32,964 bases of DNA, from the NCBI GenBank assembly GCA_021413665.1, contig JAIOPW010000121.1:1-32964 (forward strand). The letters are read 5' to 3'. This DNA comes from Rhodocyclales bacterium. Its GTDB lineage: Bacteria; Pseudomonadota; Gammaproteobacteria; Burkholderiales; Rhodocyclaceae. The translations under genes and the position numbers were made by a program. Shown one piece after another: positions 14,261-23,985 of this stretch (positions are counted from its first letter, which is position 1; every line of letters starts with the position of its first letter). The notes below the pieces were generated by a model, which did no database searches, had not been told where the DNA came from, and worked only from the letters and a program-made list of their open reading frames with translations.

Positions 14261-17200
14261 TTAGCCGAGCCAGCTGCGGGCGTTGCGGAACATCTCCAGC
14301 CACGGCGCGTCGTCGCCCAGTCCCGGCGGTTGCCAGGACATCTGCACGCTACGGAAGGTTCGCTCCGGATGCGGCATCATGATGGTGAAGCGGCCATCGG
14401 CGGTCGTCACCCCGGCCAAGCCGTCCGGTGAGCCATTGGGATTGAACGGGTAGCCGGTCGCCACCACTCCCCGGTTGTCGATGTAGCGCATCGCGGTCAG
14501 CGCCTTGCCGCTCTGGCCTGCGGCGAACTCGGCACGACCCTCGCCATGACTCACCACCACCGGCAGCCTCGAACCGGTCATGCCGGCGAGCAGGATCGAG
14601 GGCGACGGTGAAATCTCGACCATCACTACGCGCGCCTCGAACTGTTCGCTGTGGTTGCGCTGAAAGGTCGGCCAGTCTTTCGCACCGGGAATGATCGGGG
14701 CAAGGTGCGCCATCATCTGGCAACCATTGCAAACGCCCAGTGCAAAGCTGTCGGCGCGAGCGAAGAAGGCGGAGAATTCGTCGCGCAGGCGATTGTTGAA
14801 CAGCACCGACTTGGCCCAACCCTGACCGGCGCCAAGCACATCGCCATAGGAAAAGCCGCCGCAAGCCGCGAGCCCCTTGAAGTCGGACAGATGAACGCGC
14901 CCCGACTGCAGGTCCGACATATGCATGTCGTAGGGCGCAAAGCCGGCTCGCTCGAAGGCGGCGGCCATTTCAACATGACCATTGACGCCCTGCTCGCGCA
15001 AAATAGCGATCCTGGGCCGCGCACCAGTGGCGACGACGGGCGCCGCCACATCAAAGGTGAGCGAGAGGGAAAGCCCCGGATTGTCGTCGTCGCGCAGCGC
15101 ATCGAATTCCTCCTGCGCGCAGCCCGGATCGTCGCGCAGTCGGGCGACCTGGAAGCTGGTTTCGCTCCAGGTGCGCTGCAGTTCGCCGCGGTGCGCCGAG
15201 AAAACCATTTTGGCGTTGCGCCAGACGCGCACTTCGTCGGCCGCGTTGGTGGTGCCGATGGCGTGCGTGCAAGCGCCCAAACCGGCGTCGCGCAGCGACT
15301 GCATGACGGTCGTACGGTCCTCGCGGCGAATCTGCAGCACAGCGCCAAGTTCCTCATTGAACAGCGCCGTGATCAGCCGGTCACGCAGGCGCCCGGCGAT
15401 CTGCGGAAAACGCTCGCTGCCATCGACATCGTTCATCAGCGGGTCGTAACAGAGCCCGTCGAGATTAAGCGAAACACCGACATGCGAAGCAAAGCTCATT
15501 TCGCACACGGCCGCCCACAAGCCGCCATCCGAGCGATCATGGTAGGCGAGAATTTTTCCATCGCGGTTGAGCGCCTGAACCGACGCAAAAAATGCCTTGA
15601 GCGATGCGGCATCGGCATCCGGCGGCAGATCGCCGCTGACGCCATAAACCTGCGCCAGGGCCGAGCCGCCGAGACGATTCTTGCCAAAACCGAGATCGAT
15701 CAGCACCAGTTCGGTTTCACCCACCTCGGCATCCGGCCGCAATTGCGGCGTCAGCGTGCGGCGCACATCATCCACCGCCGCGAAGGCCGTGACGATCAGG
15801 GACAGCGGCGCCGTGACCTGTTTTGCCACGCCCTGCTCTTCCCACTTCGTACGCATCGACAGGGAATCCTTGCCGACCGGAATCGCGACGCCCAAGGCAG
15901 GGCAGAACTCCATGCCAACTGTTTTGACCGTATCGAACAGCGCCGCATCCTCGTGGCCGTGGCCGGCCGCCGCCATCCAGTTGGCGGATAGCTTGATCCT
16001 GCCAATGTCGCCGACATCGGCAGCGGCAAGGTTGGTGATTGCCTCGCCGACGGCCATGCGGCCGGATGCGGGTGCGTTGAGCAGCGCCAGCGGAGTACGT
16101 TCACCCATGGCGAAACACTCGCCGCGCACCGTGTCGTAACCCATGGTTGTTACGGCGACGTCCGCCACCGGCACCTGCCAGGGGCCAACCATCTGGTCAC
16201 GCGCGGTGAAGCCGCCGACGCTGCGGTCGCCGATGGTTATCAGGAAACTCTTCGACGCCACCGCGGGCAGGCGCAGGACGCGCAGGGCCGCCTCCGCCAG
16301 ATCGATTTCCGCCACATTCAGCGGTGGCACTGAAATCTTGTTGCGGCGCGCATCGCGATGCAGTTTGGGCGCCTTGCCGAGCAGGACTTCCATCGGCATG
16401 TCGACCGGCTTGTTGCCGAAGTGATCGTCTGTCACCGTAAGCTGTCCGTCATCGGTGGCAACGCCAAGTACCGCAAAGGGACAACGTTCGCGCTCGCACA
16501 GGGCACGGAACTCGTCCAGCCGCTCCGGCGCAATCGCCAGCACATAGCGTTCCTGCGCTTCGTTGCTCCAGATTTCACGCGGGCTCATGCCGGGCTCTTC
16601 GCTGGGAATGGCACGCAGGTCGAAGGCTGCGCCGCAACCTGCATCGTGGGCGAGTTCCGGCATGGCGTTGGAAATGCCGCCGGCGCCGACGTCATGGATG
16701 GCAAGTATCGGATTGTCCTCGCCCTGCTGCCAGCAGCGGTCGATGACTTCCTGCGCGCGACGCTGGATCTCTGGATTCCCGCGCTGCACCGAGGCAAAAT
16801 CGAGGTCCGCGGTATTCGAGCCGGTCGCCATCGACGATGCCGCGCCACCGCCAAGCCCGATCAGCATGCCAGGACCGCCCAACTGGATCAGCAGGCTGCC
16901 TGCCGAAAACCTGGTCTTGAACGAATCTTCGGCGGCGATGTTGCCGAGACCGCCGGCAATCATGATCGGCTTGTGATAGCCACGCATTTCGCCCCGGAAC
17001 TCCTGTTCGAAAGTGCGGAAGTAGCCGGCCAGGTTGGGCCGGCCGAACTCGTTGTTGAAGGCTGCGGCACCCAGCGGGCCTTCGATCATGATGTCGAGCG
17101 CCGAGGCGATCCGCTCCGGTTTGCCGTAGCCCGACTCCCAAGGCTGCGGATAGCCGGGGATGCGCAGGTCGGACACCGAAAAGCCGCACAGGCCAGCCTT

Positions 17201-18193
17201 GGGCTTGGAACCGCGCCCGGTGGCACCTTCGTCGCGAATTTCGCCGCCCGACCCTGTCGCCGCGCCGGGAAAGGGCGAGATCGCAGTCGGATGGTTGTGC
17301 GTCTCGACCTTGGCCAGGATGTGCGTGAGCTGCTCGCTGTAGGCATAACCGCGGTCGGCGCGGGGATAGAAGCGCCGGATCGGAGCTCCCTCGATCACGG
17401 CGGCATTGTCCGAATAGGCGACCACGGTGCCTTGCGGATGCACCTTGTGGGTTTCGCGGATCATGCCAAACAGGGACATGGGCTGGTCGACGCCGTCCAC
17501 CGTCCAGCTCGCGTTGAAGATCTTGTGCCGGCAATGCTCCGAATTGGCCTGGGCGAACATCATCAGTTCGACATCGGTCGGATTGCGCCCCAGCTTGCCG
17601 AAGTTCGCCACAAGGTAATCGATCTCGTCGTCGGACAGCGCCAGGCCCAGTTCGCGGTTGGCCTTGACCAGGGCATCGCGTCCTCCGCCCAACAGATCGA
17701 CCGACGTCAAGGCTTGCGGCGCGACATGGTGGAACAGAGCCCGGGCGGAGTCGACCGATGTCATCACCGACTCGGTCATGCGGTCATGGAGCCGTGCCGC
17801 CAGCGCCGACTTCTGGCTTTCGGATAGCACGGTACCGGAACCATGGAAAGCCACATGGTACGCAACCGCGCGCTCGATACGCTTCACCGCGGAGAATCCG
17901 CAATTGCGCGCGATGTCGGTTGCCTTGGAACTCCAGGGCGAAATCGTGCCGAGGCGCGGCGTAACCAGCAGCATTTGGCCATCGGGCGCCACGGACAGGG
18001 TAGGCGAAATTCCAAGCAAGTCCTTCAGTCGTGCTGATTCATCGGTGCTCAAGAGTCCATCCAGCTCGATGAAATACCAGTGCTCGGCAGCCAGCCCGAT
18101 ACCCGAAACGACTTTACCGACGGCCTGTTGCAGGCGGGCAAGACGGGATGCTGAAAACGCGGCAGAGCCGCGCAGGGCAAGGAATTCAGCCAT
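14261..18193 (-). CDS. purL: Phosphoribosylformylglycinamidine synthase, large single-chain form
   Basis: The fourth step of purine synthesis: FGAR, glutamine and ATP give FGAM. The 1310-residue chain is the full-length proteobacterial form with all parts fused. The N-terminal PurS-like part is followed by FGAM synthase domains with NSEHCRHKIF and KVETHNHPTAISPFPGA, then GLGGGAASSM. The glutaminase domain has C1155 in GVCNGCQMM, HGEGRAEF, and H1275/E1277 in PHPERTF, spaced as in the E. coli C1135/H1260/E1262 triad. All catalytic residues are present. It is monocistronic, with its own promoter upstream and the bidirectional terminator downstream. Confidence 0.98.
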   Translation of the reverse strand: MAEFLALRGSAAFSASRLARLQQAVGKVVSGIGLAAEHWYFIELDGLLSTDESARLKDLLGISPTLSVAPDGQMLLVTPRLGTISPWSSKATDIARNCGFSAVKRIERAVAYHVAFHGSGTVLSESQKSALAARLHDRMTESVMTSVDSARALFHHVAPQALTSVDLLGGGRDALVKANRELGLALSDDEIDYLVANFGKLGRNPTDVELMMFAQANSEHCRHKIFNASWTVDGVDQPMSLFGMIRETHKVHPQGTVVAYSDNAAVIEGAPIRRFYPRADRGYAYSEQLTHILAKVETHNHPTAISPFPGAATGSGGEIRDEGATGRGSKPKAGLCGFSVSDLRIPGYPQPWESGYGKPERIASALDIMIEGPLGAAAFNNEFGRPNLAGYFRTFEQEFRGEMRGYHKPIMIAGGLGNIAAEDSFKTRFSAGSLLIQLGGPGMLIGLGGGAASSMATGSNTADLDFASVQRGNPEIQRRAQEVIDRCWQQGEDNPILAIHDVGAGGISNAMPELAHDAGCGAAFDLRAIPSEEPGMSPREIWSNEAQERYVLAIAPERLDEFRALCERERCPFAVLGVATDDGQLTVTDDHFGNKPVDMPMEVLLGKAPKLHRDARRNKISVPPLNVAEIDLAEAALRVLRLPAVASKSFLITIGDRSVGGFTARDQMVGPWQVPVADVAVTTMGYDTVRGECFAMGERTPLALLNAPASGRMAVGEAITNLAAADVGDIGRIKLSANWMAAAGHGHEDAALFDTVKTVGMEFCPALGVAIPVGKDSLSMRTKWEEQGVAKQVTAPLSLIVTAFAAVDDVRRTLTPQLRPDAEVGETELVLIDLGFGKNRLGGSALAQVYGVSGDLPPDADAASLKAFFASVQALNRDGKILAYHDRSDGGLWAAVCEMSFASHVGVSLNLDGLCYDPLMNDVDGSERFPQIAGRLRDRLITALFNEELGAVLQIRREDRTTVMQSLRDAGLGACTHAIGTTNAADEVRVWRNAKMVFSAHRGELQRTWSETSFQVARLRDDPGCAQEEFDALRDDDNPGLSLSLTFDVAAPVVATGARPRIAILREQGVNGHVEMAAAFERAGFAPYDMHMSDLQSGRVHLSDFKGLAACGGFSYGDVLGAGQGWAKSVLFNNRLRDEFSAFFARADSFALGVCNGCQMMAHLAPIIPGAKDWPTFQRNHSEQFEARVVMVEISPSPSILLAGMTGSRLPVVVSHGEGRAEFAAGQSGKALTAMRYIDNRGVVATGYPFNPNGSPDGLAGVTTADGRFTIMMPHPERTFRSVQMSWQPPGLGDDAPWLEMFRNARSWLG

Positions 18194-18243
18194 GATGGAC
18201 GGACCGGGGCGGGTGAAAGACGGGATGGAAATGCAAGCGGCGA

Positions 18244-18272
18244 ATTATACCCTCACCCCATTGCCCTCTCGA
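18244..18272 (-). promoter_or_regulatory. Probable sigma-70 promoter of purL
   Basis: On the minus strand a perfect TATAAT lies at 18249-18244, 17 bases downstream of a 4/6 -35 match (TCGAGA, 18272-18267). It is about 50 bases before the purL ATG. No PurR-type operator was recognised. Confidence 0.6.
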
Positions 18273-18356
18273 CCTCGTCCCGGCCATGGAATTGCGTTCG
18301 CCGGTCAAGCCTGAGAAACTGCGGGGCGAAAACCCTTACCCGGACACATTTTCCCC

Positions 18357-19340
18357 ATGAACACTCTGTCGTCTCCCAAAATTGTGCGCATGATCGCGGC
18401 GCTCACCGACCACCGCGATGTGAATCTGCTTGAAGCCAGCCTGCTGAAGACCGTCGCCGATCTGTGCACACCCGACTGGGCCATGATTTTTCACGTCGGC
18501 GAGGATGACATGCCCGATTGTTCGACATCCCTGCGCGACGGAGTCATTTCCCAAACCGACTGCGCCGAACCGTTTGCGGAGCTTTTCAGCACCGAAGGCG
18601 TGACCTCCTTCCCGATCATGAGCCATGCCCACAAGGTACTGGGCTACCTGCTGGTGCACCGCACGCCAAGGCTCTCGCCCGAGCAGCAATCCATGCTGTC
18701 GGACCTGTTCCGTGTCTATGACAACTACCTTGCGGTGCTGAGAGACTCGCAGATCGACCGGCTCACCGGTCTGCTCAACCGGCACACCTTCGATGAACAG
18801 CTCGACCGGGCGCTCGGCCTCATCCGGCGCGCCTACCGGGACAACGCGGGGGCCGAGAACAAGCGCAAGGTGGGTGAAGGCAATGGCAGCTTCTTCATGG
18901 GTGAAATCGACATCGACCATTTCAAGAGCGTCAATGACCGCTTCGGCCATTTGCATGGCGACGAGGTACTGGTGATCCTCGCCCGCATCCTGCAAAGCAC
19001 CTTTCGCAAGACCGATCTGATCTACCGCTTCGGCGGTGAAGAGTTCGTCGTGATCGTCTATGTTGACGATCGCGGCGATGCTGAAATGACCTTCGAACGC
19101 CTGCGTCGCTCGATCGAGAACCACGCATTCCCGCGCGTTGGCCAGGTCACCATAAGCATCGGCATCACCGAGATCAGGGACACGTCGATCCCCGTCGAAT
19201 TGCTGGGCCATGCCGACCAGGCGCTTTACTATGCCAAGACCCACGGTCGCAACCAGGTCAGTTTCTACGAAGCGCTGGTGGCCAGCAATGAAATCCTGCC
19301 GACGCAGGGTGCCACCTCGTCTTCGATGAATGCAAAGTGA
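18357..19340 (+). CDS. Diguanylate cyclase (GGDEF) with a GAF-like N-terminal region
   Basis: This enzyme makes cyclic di-GMP from two GTP. The 327-residue protein has no membrane span or signal peptide. Residues 1-125 look like a degenerate GAF-type sensor region, which is weakly supported. A short linker leads to DRLTGLLNRHTFDEQL at 134-149, the start of the GGDEF domain. The active-site motif GGEEF is at 226-230, and the inhibitory I-site RKTD at 217-220 is intact, so activity with product feedback is expected. An insertion of about 25-30 residues, rich in charged and small residues, sits at about 154-178, between the first helix and EIDIDHFKSVND. The gene diverges from purL and is followed by the cnoX-like gene. 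Confidence 0.93.
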   Translation: MNTLSSPKIVRMIAALTDHRDVNLLEASLLKTVADLCTPDWAMIFHVGEDDMPDCSTSLRDGVISQTDCAEPFAELFSTEGVTSFPIMSHAHKVLGYLLVHRTPRLSPEQQSMLSDLFRVYDNYLAVLRDSQIDRLTGLLNRHTFDEQLDRALGLIRRAYRDNAGAENKRKVGEGNGSFFMGEIDIDHFKSVNDRFGHLHGDEVLVILARILQSTFRKTDLIYRFGGEEFVVIVYVDDRGDAEMTFERLRRSIENHAFPRVGQVTISIGITEIRDTSIPVELLGHADQALYYAKTHGRNQVSFYEALVASNEILPTQGATSSSMNAK

Positions 19341-19383
19341 TGCCACCGCGGGGATATCCGGCGCCGGATGGCCGCTCAGAGCC

Positions 19384-20247
19384 ATGAATGCCTTTTCGAT
19401 TGACGCCGGCGCCGGCGACTTCCAGCAGAAAGTACTGGATGCCTCGCTGCATGTCCCGATACTGGTCGACTTCTGGGCGGAATGGTGCGCCCCTTGTCGA
19501 ACGCTGAAGCCCGTGCTCGAAAAACTGGCCATCGAGTACGGCGGCCGCTTCATTCTTGCCAAGGTGAACTCGGATCAGCAGCAAGAACTTGCCGCACGCT
19601 ACGGGGTGCGCGGCATCCCCAACGTCAAGGCCTTCGTCAATGGCGAATTGGTCAAGGAATTCACCGGTGCCCCGCCCGAGGCCGAAATTCGCGCCTTCAT
19701 CGACAGCCTGATGCCTTCCCCCGCCGAGCCGCTGCGCGTTGCCGCACGGGCTGCACGGGCCAACGGCGAATCCGACGTTGCCGGCTCGCTGCTCGTCGAC
19801 GCAATGCAACTCGATCCCGCCAATGAGACCGTGCAACTGGATCTGGCTGAAATCCACCTTGATAGGCGGGACGTGGAAGCCGCAAGGAAAATCCTCGACG
19901 CGCATCAATCCAGAAGCACTGACAGCGCCCGTGTCGCCGCCCTGCTGGCAAGGCTAAAACTGCTCGCCAGCAGCGGTGGCGCCGATCCTGCAGCGCTGAT
20001 CGCACGCATAGAAGCCGACGCCGCTGACTTCGACGCCCGCCTGCAACTCGCCAATGCGATGGCCTTGGCGCATGATTACCGCGCGGCCCTGGAGCAGTTG
20101 CTCGAAATCGTGCGCCGCGACAGAACGTGGCGCGAGGAGGCAGGTCGTAGAACGCTGCTCGATCTCTTCACGCTGCTCGGCGGCGACCCTCGACACGAGG
20201 CGCTCGTGCGCGAATTCCGCGTCCTGCTGGCACGAACGCTGAACTGA
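19384..20247 (+). CDS. cnoX: Thioredoxin-TPR co-chaperone, CnoX/YbbN family
   Basis: A 287-residue cytoplasmic protein. The thioredoxin domain (about 1-110) has the redox motif WCAPC with C35 and C38, and cis-proline GIPN near 78-81. The C-terminal two thirds are helical TPR-like repeats, such as DAMQLDPANETVQLDLAEIHL near 140-160. Family members bind oxidatively damaged clients and pass them to GroEL or DnaK. E. coli CnoX has lost the CxxC, whereas this form keeps it, so it may also reduce disulfides. ATG 19384 was chosen because earlier in-frame starts would add a non-homologous stretch and overlap the cyclase gene. Confidence 0.92.
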   Translation: MNAFSIDAGAGDFQQKVLDASLHVPILVDFWAEWCAPCRTLKPVLEKLAIEYGGRFILAKVNSDQQQELAARYGVRGIPNVKAFVNGELVKEFTGAPPEAEIRAFIDSLMPSPAEPLRVAARAARANGESDVAGSLLVDAMQLDPANETVQLDLAEIHLDRRDVEAARKILDAHQSRSTDSARVAALLARLKLLASSGGADPAALIARIEADAADFDARLQLANAMALAHDYRAALEQLLEIVRRDRTWREEAGRRTLLDLFTLLGGDPRHEALVREFRVLLARTLN

Positions 20248-20263
20248 GGTTTTCCCCGGTATG

Positions 20264-20280
20264 TCGGCATGCGATGCCGA
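20264..20280. repeat. Small inverted repeat between convergent cnoX and isocitrate dehydrogenase genes
   Basis: TCGGCAT-GCG-ATGCCGA forms a seven-pair stem with a three-base loop in the 35-base gap between the two stop codons. There is no T tract on either side, so it is at best a weak or rho-assisted terminator or a transcript 3'-end stabiliser. Confidence 0.45.
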
Positions 20281-20282
20281 TA

Positions 20283-21320
20283 TCAGCCTTTGATTCTTGC
20301 CACCAGAGCTTTCGCATACTGGTCCGTGGTGGCGCTGCCACCGAGATCCCCGGTGCGAACCTTGTCCTTGTTCAGCACGTCGTCGATCGCCTGACGCAGA
20401 CGATCGCCGAGATCCTTGCGCTTGACATGATCCAGCATCATGCCTGCGGCCATCAGCAGCGCAGTCGGATTGGCGATGCCCTTGCCCGCGATGTCCGGCG
20501 CCGAGCCATGCACCGCCTCGAAGATCGCGGCATGCTCGCCGATGTTGGCACCCGGCGTCATGCCGAGGCCCCCGACCAGGCCTGCGATCTCGTCGGAAAG
20601 TATGTCGCCGAACAGGTTGGTGGTGACCAGCACATCGAACTGCCAGGGATTCATTACCAGTTTCATGGCGCAGGCGTCGATGATCACCTCCTCGAACTCG
20701 ACCTTGCCCTGGTAGCTGTCCTTGTACATCTGCTGCGCGGTTTCGAGGAAGATGCCGGTCAGCGCCTTCATGATGTTGGCCTTGTGCACCACCGTAACCT
20801 TCTTGCGGCCATTGGCGATCGCGTAGTCGAAGGCGAACTTGAGGATGTTGCGACAGCCCTGGCGTGTATTAATGCCGGTAGACATACCAATCGCATGCGG
20901 ATCGCCATCGACGGGAATGTAGTGCTCGTAGCCCATGTAGAGGCCTTCGATATTTTCGCGACAGAGGACCAGGTCGATGTTCTCGAAGCGCCCGCCAGGC
21001 ATCAGCGACTTGCCCGGCCGCAGGTTGGCGTAGAGCTTGAACTTCTCGCGCAAACGCACGTTGGACGAGCGATAGCCGCCACCCGACGGGGTTTCCAGCG
21101 GGCCCTTGAGCGCCAGCCGGGTGCGCTCGATCGAATCGATGGTCGCCTGCGGCAACGGGTCGCCAAAGGCCGTGACCCCGGCCAGTCCGGCGATCTGGGT
21201 ATCCCACTGGAAGGGAGCGCCGAGCGCCTCGAGCACCGCGACGGTTGCGGCGGTAATTTCGGGGCCGATGCCGTCGCCCGGAATCAGGGTGGCAGGAACA
21301 AGGGTCTGGGTTGCACTCAT
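20283..21320 (-). CDS. Isocitrate dehydrogenase, NAD-dependent type
   Basis: A tricarboxylic acid cycle enzyme that oxidatively decarboxylates isocitrate to 2-oxoglutarate. The 345-residue protein belongs to the isocitrate/isopropylmalate dehydrogenase superfamily. SSNVRLR at 85-91 and YANLRP at 97-102 form the isocitrate pattern rather than the isopropylmalate one. RENIEGLY at 121-128, HKANIMK at 179-185 and NLFGDILSDE near 235-244 give the remaining catalytic and metal residues. At HGSAPDIAGKG (271-281) aspartate D276 stands where NADP enzymes have lysine, pointing to NAD. ATG 21320 has a GGAG ribosome site. It is a single gene, converging on cnoX. Confidence 0.92.
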   Translation of the reverse strand: MSATQTLVPATLIPGDGIGPEITAATVAVLEALGAPFQWDTQIAGLAGVTAFGDPLPQATIDSIERTRLALKGPLETPSGGGYRSSNVRLREKFKLYANLRPGKSLMPGGRFENIDLVLCRENIEGLYMGYEHYIPVDGDPHAIGMSTGINTRQGCRNILKFAFDYAIANGRKKVTVVHKANIMKALTGIFLETAQQMYKDSYQGKVEFEEVIIDACAMKLVMNPWQFDVLVTTNLFGDILSDEIAGLVGGLGMTPGANIGEHAAIFEAVHGSAPDIAGKGIANPTALLMAAGMMLDHVKRKDLGDRLRQAIDDVLNKDKVRTGDLGGSATTDQYAKALVARIKG

Positions 21321-21483
21321 ATCAATCTCCGCAAAGTCATAAAAACAGGAATTCATACACACCGCTGCGTACAGTCGGGCAGCCTTGACCCTCTGGCATC
21401 ATGGCCCTCGTTCACGAGCATGCCACGCGCGACTGAATGGCCGCTTACAAACGTCAAGGCCAACACCGGGGGACACCCTCTCG

Positions 21484-23985
21484 TTACTGCGCCGCCCTCA
21501 ACGCCGGCAGCGCCGACTGGCGCAACATGGACGAGGCCCCAAGCCAGCCCGCAACGACGACCAGCAGGGTGCCGGCCGCCAGGCCGATGAACCACAGCGC
21601 TGGCTGCGGCAGGTAATCGAGGCGAAACGCAAAGCGCGCCAGCCCCCAGCCGATGAGACTGGCCGCGATACCCGCCAGGAGCCCGGAAAGAGCGCCCAAT
21701 GCGGCAAACTCGGCCAGTAGCGCACTCGACAACTGGCGGCTGCGGGCACCCAGGGCGCGCAGCACGGCGAGTTCGTGCCGGCGTTCATCGCTGCTGGCTT
21801 GCAGTGCCGCATAGAGCACCGCCAGCCCCGCCAGAACGGCGAAGCCGAACACCAATTGCACGGCGCGCGCCACCTGGTCGATCGTTGCGTGTAATTGCCG
21901 GACCAGCGCGGCGACATCGATCACAGTCAGGTTGGGAAAGGCACGTACCAGTTCCGGTATCGCGCCCGCCTGTTCCGCCGGTAGATGGAAGCTGGTGATA
22001 TAGCTGACGGGGAAATTCTCCAGTACGCCGGGCGGCGACATGACAAAAAAATTGACACGCATCGAATCCCAATCGAGTTTGCGCATACTGGTGATCACCG
22101 CCTCGACGCGGTTGCCGGCGATATCGTAGATCAGACGATCGCCCAGTTTGAGACTCAGTGTCTCCGCCAATCCCTGTTCCACGGAGAACTCCGCCGCCCG
22201 GGTGGCGCCATGCCAGCGGCCGTCGGTCACTGTATTGCCCACCGGCAGTTCCGCCGACCAGGACAGGTTGAATTCGCGATCGACAAGTCGTTGCGCACGA
22301 TCGTCGGTATAACTCTCCGGCCCGACGGCCTGGGCGTTGACCTGCACCAGTCGCCCCCTCACCATCGGTTCCAGTTCCGGCGCTGGCAAGCCGCGCGCCT
22401 TGAAGAATTCGGCGATGGCAACACGCTGATCGGGCTGGATGTTGATCGCGAAGCGGTTGGGTGCATTGGCCGGAACCCGCGCCTGCCAGCTTTCGAGCAG
22501 ATCGCCACGCGCCACGGTGAGCAACAGCAAGGCGGTAAGCCCCAACGCCAGCGCAACGGCCTGCACCATGGTCGCCGCCAGCCGGCGGCGCAGATTGACC
22601 AGGCCGTGACGCCAGCCATAACCCCCGCCGGCCGGACGCAGACGACCGAAGGCGGCCAGCAGCACACGCGCCATCAAGGCGAAGAACCCGAGCGCGAGCA
22701 TGAAACCCGCCAGCACGATCAGTCCCAGCCGCAAGTCACCGGCCATCCACAACATCAGTGCGGCGAGCACCAACCCTCCGAGCAGGTAGGCGCCCACCGA
22801 AGCCGGCTCGGACCCGCTCCACTCCCGTCGCAGCACCCGAATGGTCGGCACGCGCCGCAGGCGCAGCAGCGGCGGCAAGGCGAAACCGACGATCAGGGTG
22901 GCACCGACCAGTAGCCCCTGCAACCAGGGCAGCAGCGACGGTGACGGCAGTGTCGCCACCAGCACGCCGGCCAGAAGTTGCTGCAGCGCCGCCTGCGCGC
23001 CATAGCCGAAAATGCAACCCGCCAGCGTTGCGCCAAGGCCGAACAGGAGGAACTCACCGCCATGTATCAGCAGCAATTGCCGACCGGATGCCCCCATGCA
23101 ACGCATCACCGCACAGCCGTCAAGGTGGCGCCGCATGTAGCGCTCGGCAGCCAGCGCCACTGCCACCGCCGCCAGTATCACGGCCAGCAGCGCCGCCAAA
23201 CGCAGGAAGCGCTGCGCCCGCTCGGTGACATTGCGAATCTCGGGCCGAGCATTTTCCAGGCTCTCGATCTTTTCTCCTCGTCCGAGCTGTGCCTTCGCCC
23301 AGATTTCGTAGCCGGCTACCGCCGGCGCTTCGCCGGCCAGGTGCAAACGGTAGCTGACACGGCTGCCGCTCTGAATCAGGCCGGTCGCCGGCAGATCACG
23401 CAGATTGACCATCAGCCGCGGCGCCAGGGCAAACACGTTCATGCCACGATCCGGTTCCATTGTCAGGATCGGGCCGCTGACGACCGCAATGCGGCCGAGC
23501 GCCAGCGAAGTGCCCGCCACCAGCCTCAGTGCCGTCGCCAGGCGCTCGTCGGGCCAGGCTTCGCCTGCTTGCGGCACAACCGATGTTTCGGCATCCGGAG
23601 CGTTGAGCAACGGCGAGGTGCGCAAGGCTCCGCGCAGCGGATAGCCGCCGGATACGGCCTTGATCTCGACAAGCAGGGTGGCATCGCCGAGGCTAACCAT
23701 GCTCGGGAAGGTGGTGCTCTCGGCGTACTTCAGTCCACGCGCCGCTGCTTCCTGACGGAAACGGTCGGGCCAGGGATGATCGGCGGTCAGCAGCAGATCG
23801 CCGCCGAGCAACTGGTGGGATTGTAGCTTCAACGCCTGCTCGACGCGATCGGTGAGGAAGCCGACGCTGGTCAGGGCCGCAACTGCCAGCATCAAGGCAA
23901 TCCCCAGCACCGTCAGTTCGCCGGCCCTCCAGTCGCGGGCCAGCATGCGCATGGCAAGACGCCCCGAGGAGAACAGATTCACCAC
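21484..23985 (-). CDS. FtsX-family ABC transporter permease (YbbP-like, two FtsX domains)
   Basis: An 833-residue inner-membrane protein: one span near 24-43, a large extracytoplasmic region, a three-span FtsX block at about 260-390, further spans at about 400-500, a second periplasmic region, and a final FtsX block near 715-825 with RRHELAVLRALGARSRQL. This architecture matches YbbP and related permeases that work as mechanotransmitters or in envelope lipid handling rather than simple import. No ABC ATPase gene lies beside it, so its partner must be elsewhere. The start is GTG 23985 or the next codon, GTG 23982, which overlaps the radA stop as GTGA. It is the last gene of the alr-radA transcript. 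Substrate unknown. Confidence 0.88.
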   Translation of the reverse strand: MVNLFSSGRLAMRMLARDWRAGELTVLGIALMLAVAALTSVGFLTDRVEQALKLQSHQLLGGDLLLTADHPWPDRFRQEAAARGLKYAESTTFPSMVSLGDATLLVEIKAVSGGYPLRGALRTSPLLNAPDAETSVVPQAGEAWPDERLATALRLVAGTSLALGRIAVVSGPILTMEPDRGMNVFALAPRLMVNLRDLPATGLIQSGSRVSYRLHLAGEAPAVAGYEIWAKAQLGRGEKIESLENARPEIRNVTERAQRFLRLAALLAVILAAVAVALAAERYMRRHLDGCAVMRCMGASGRQLLLIHGGEFLLFGLGATLAGCIFGYGAQAALQQLLAGVLVATLPSPSLLPWLQGLLVGATLIVGFALPPLLRLRRVPTIRVLRREWSGSEPASVGAYLLGGLVLAALMLWMAGDLRLGLIVLAGFMLALGFFALMARVLLAAFGRLRPAGGGYGWRHGLVNLRRRLAATMVQAVALALGLTALLLLTVARGDLLESWQARVPANAPNRFAINIQPDQRVAIAEFFKARGLPAPELEPMVRGRLVQVNAQAVGPESYTDDRAQRLVDREFNLSWSAELPVGNTVTDGRWHGATRAAEFSVEQGLAETLSLKLGDRLIYDIAGNRVEAVITSMRKLDWDSMRVNFFVMSPPGVLENFPVSYITSFHLPAEQAGAIPELVRAFPNLTVIDVAALVRQLHATIDQVARAVQLVFGFAVLAGLAVLYAALQASSDERRHELAVLRALGARSRQLSSALLAEFAALGALSGLLAGIAASLIGWGLARFAFRLDYLPQPALWFIGLAAGTLLVVVAGWLGASSMLRQSALPALRAAQ

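Noticed and set aside
14651..17827. Long plus-strand open frames opposite purL
   Set aside because: They are antisense shadows of an intact, fully recognisable purL.
20283..21320. 3-isopropylmalate dehydrogenase (LeuB)
   Set aside because: SSNVRLR and YANLRP match the isocitrate pattern, and no leu genes are adjacent.
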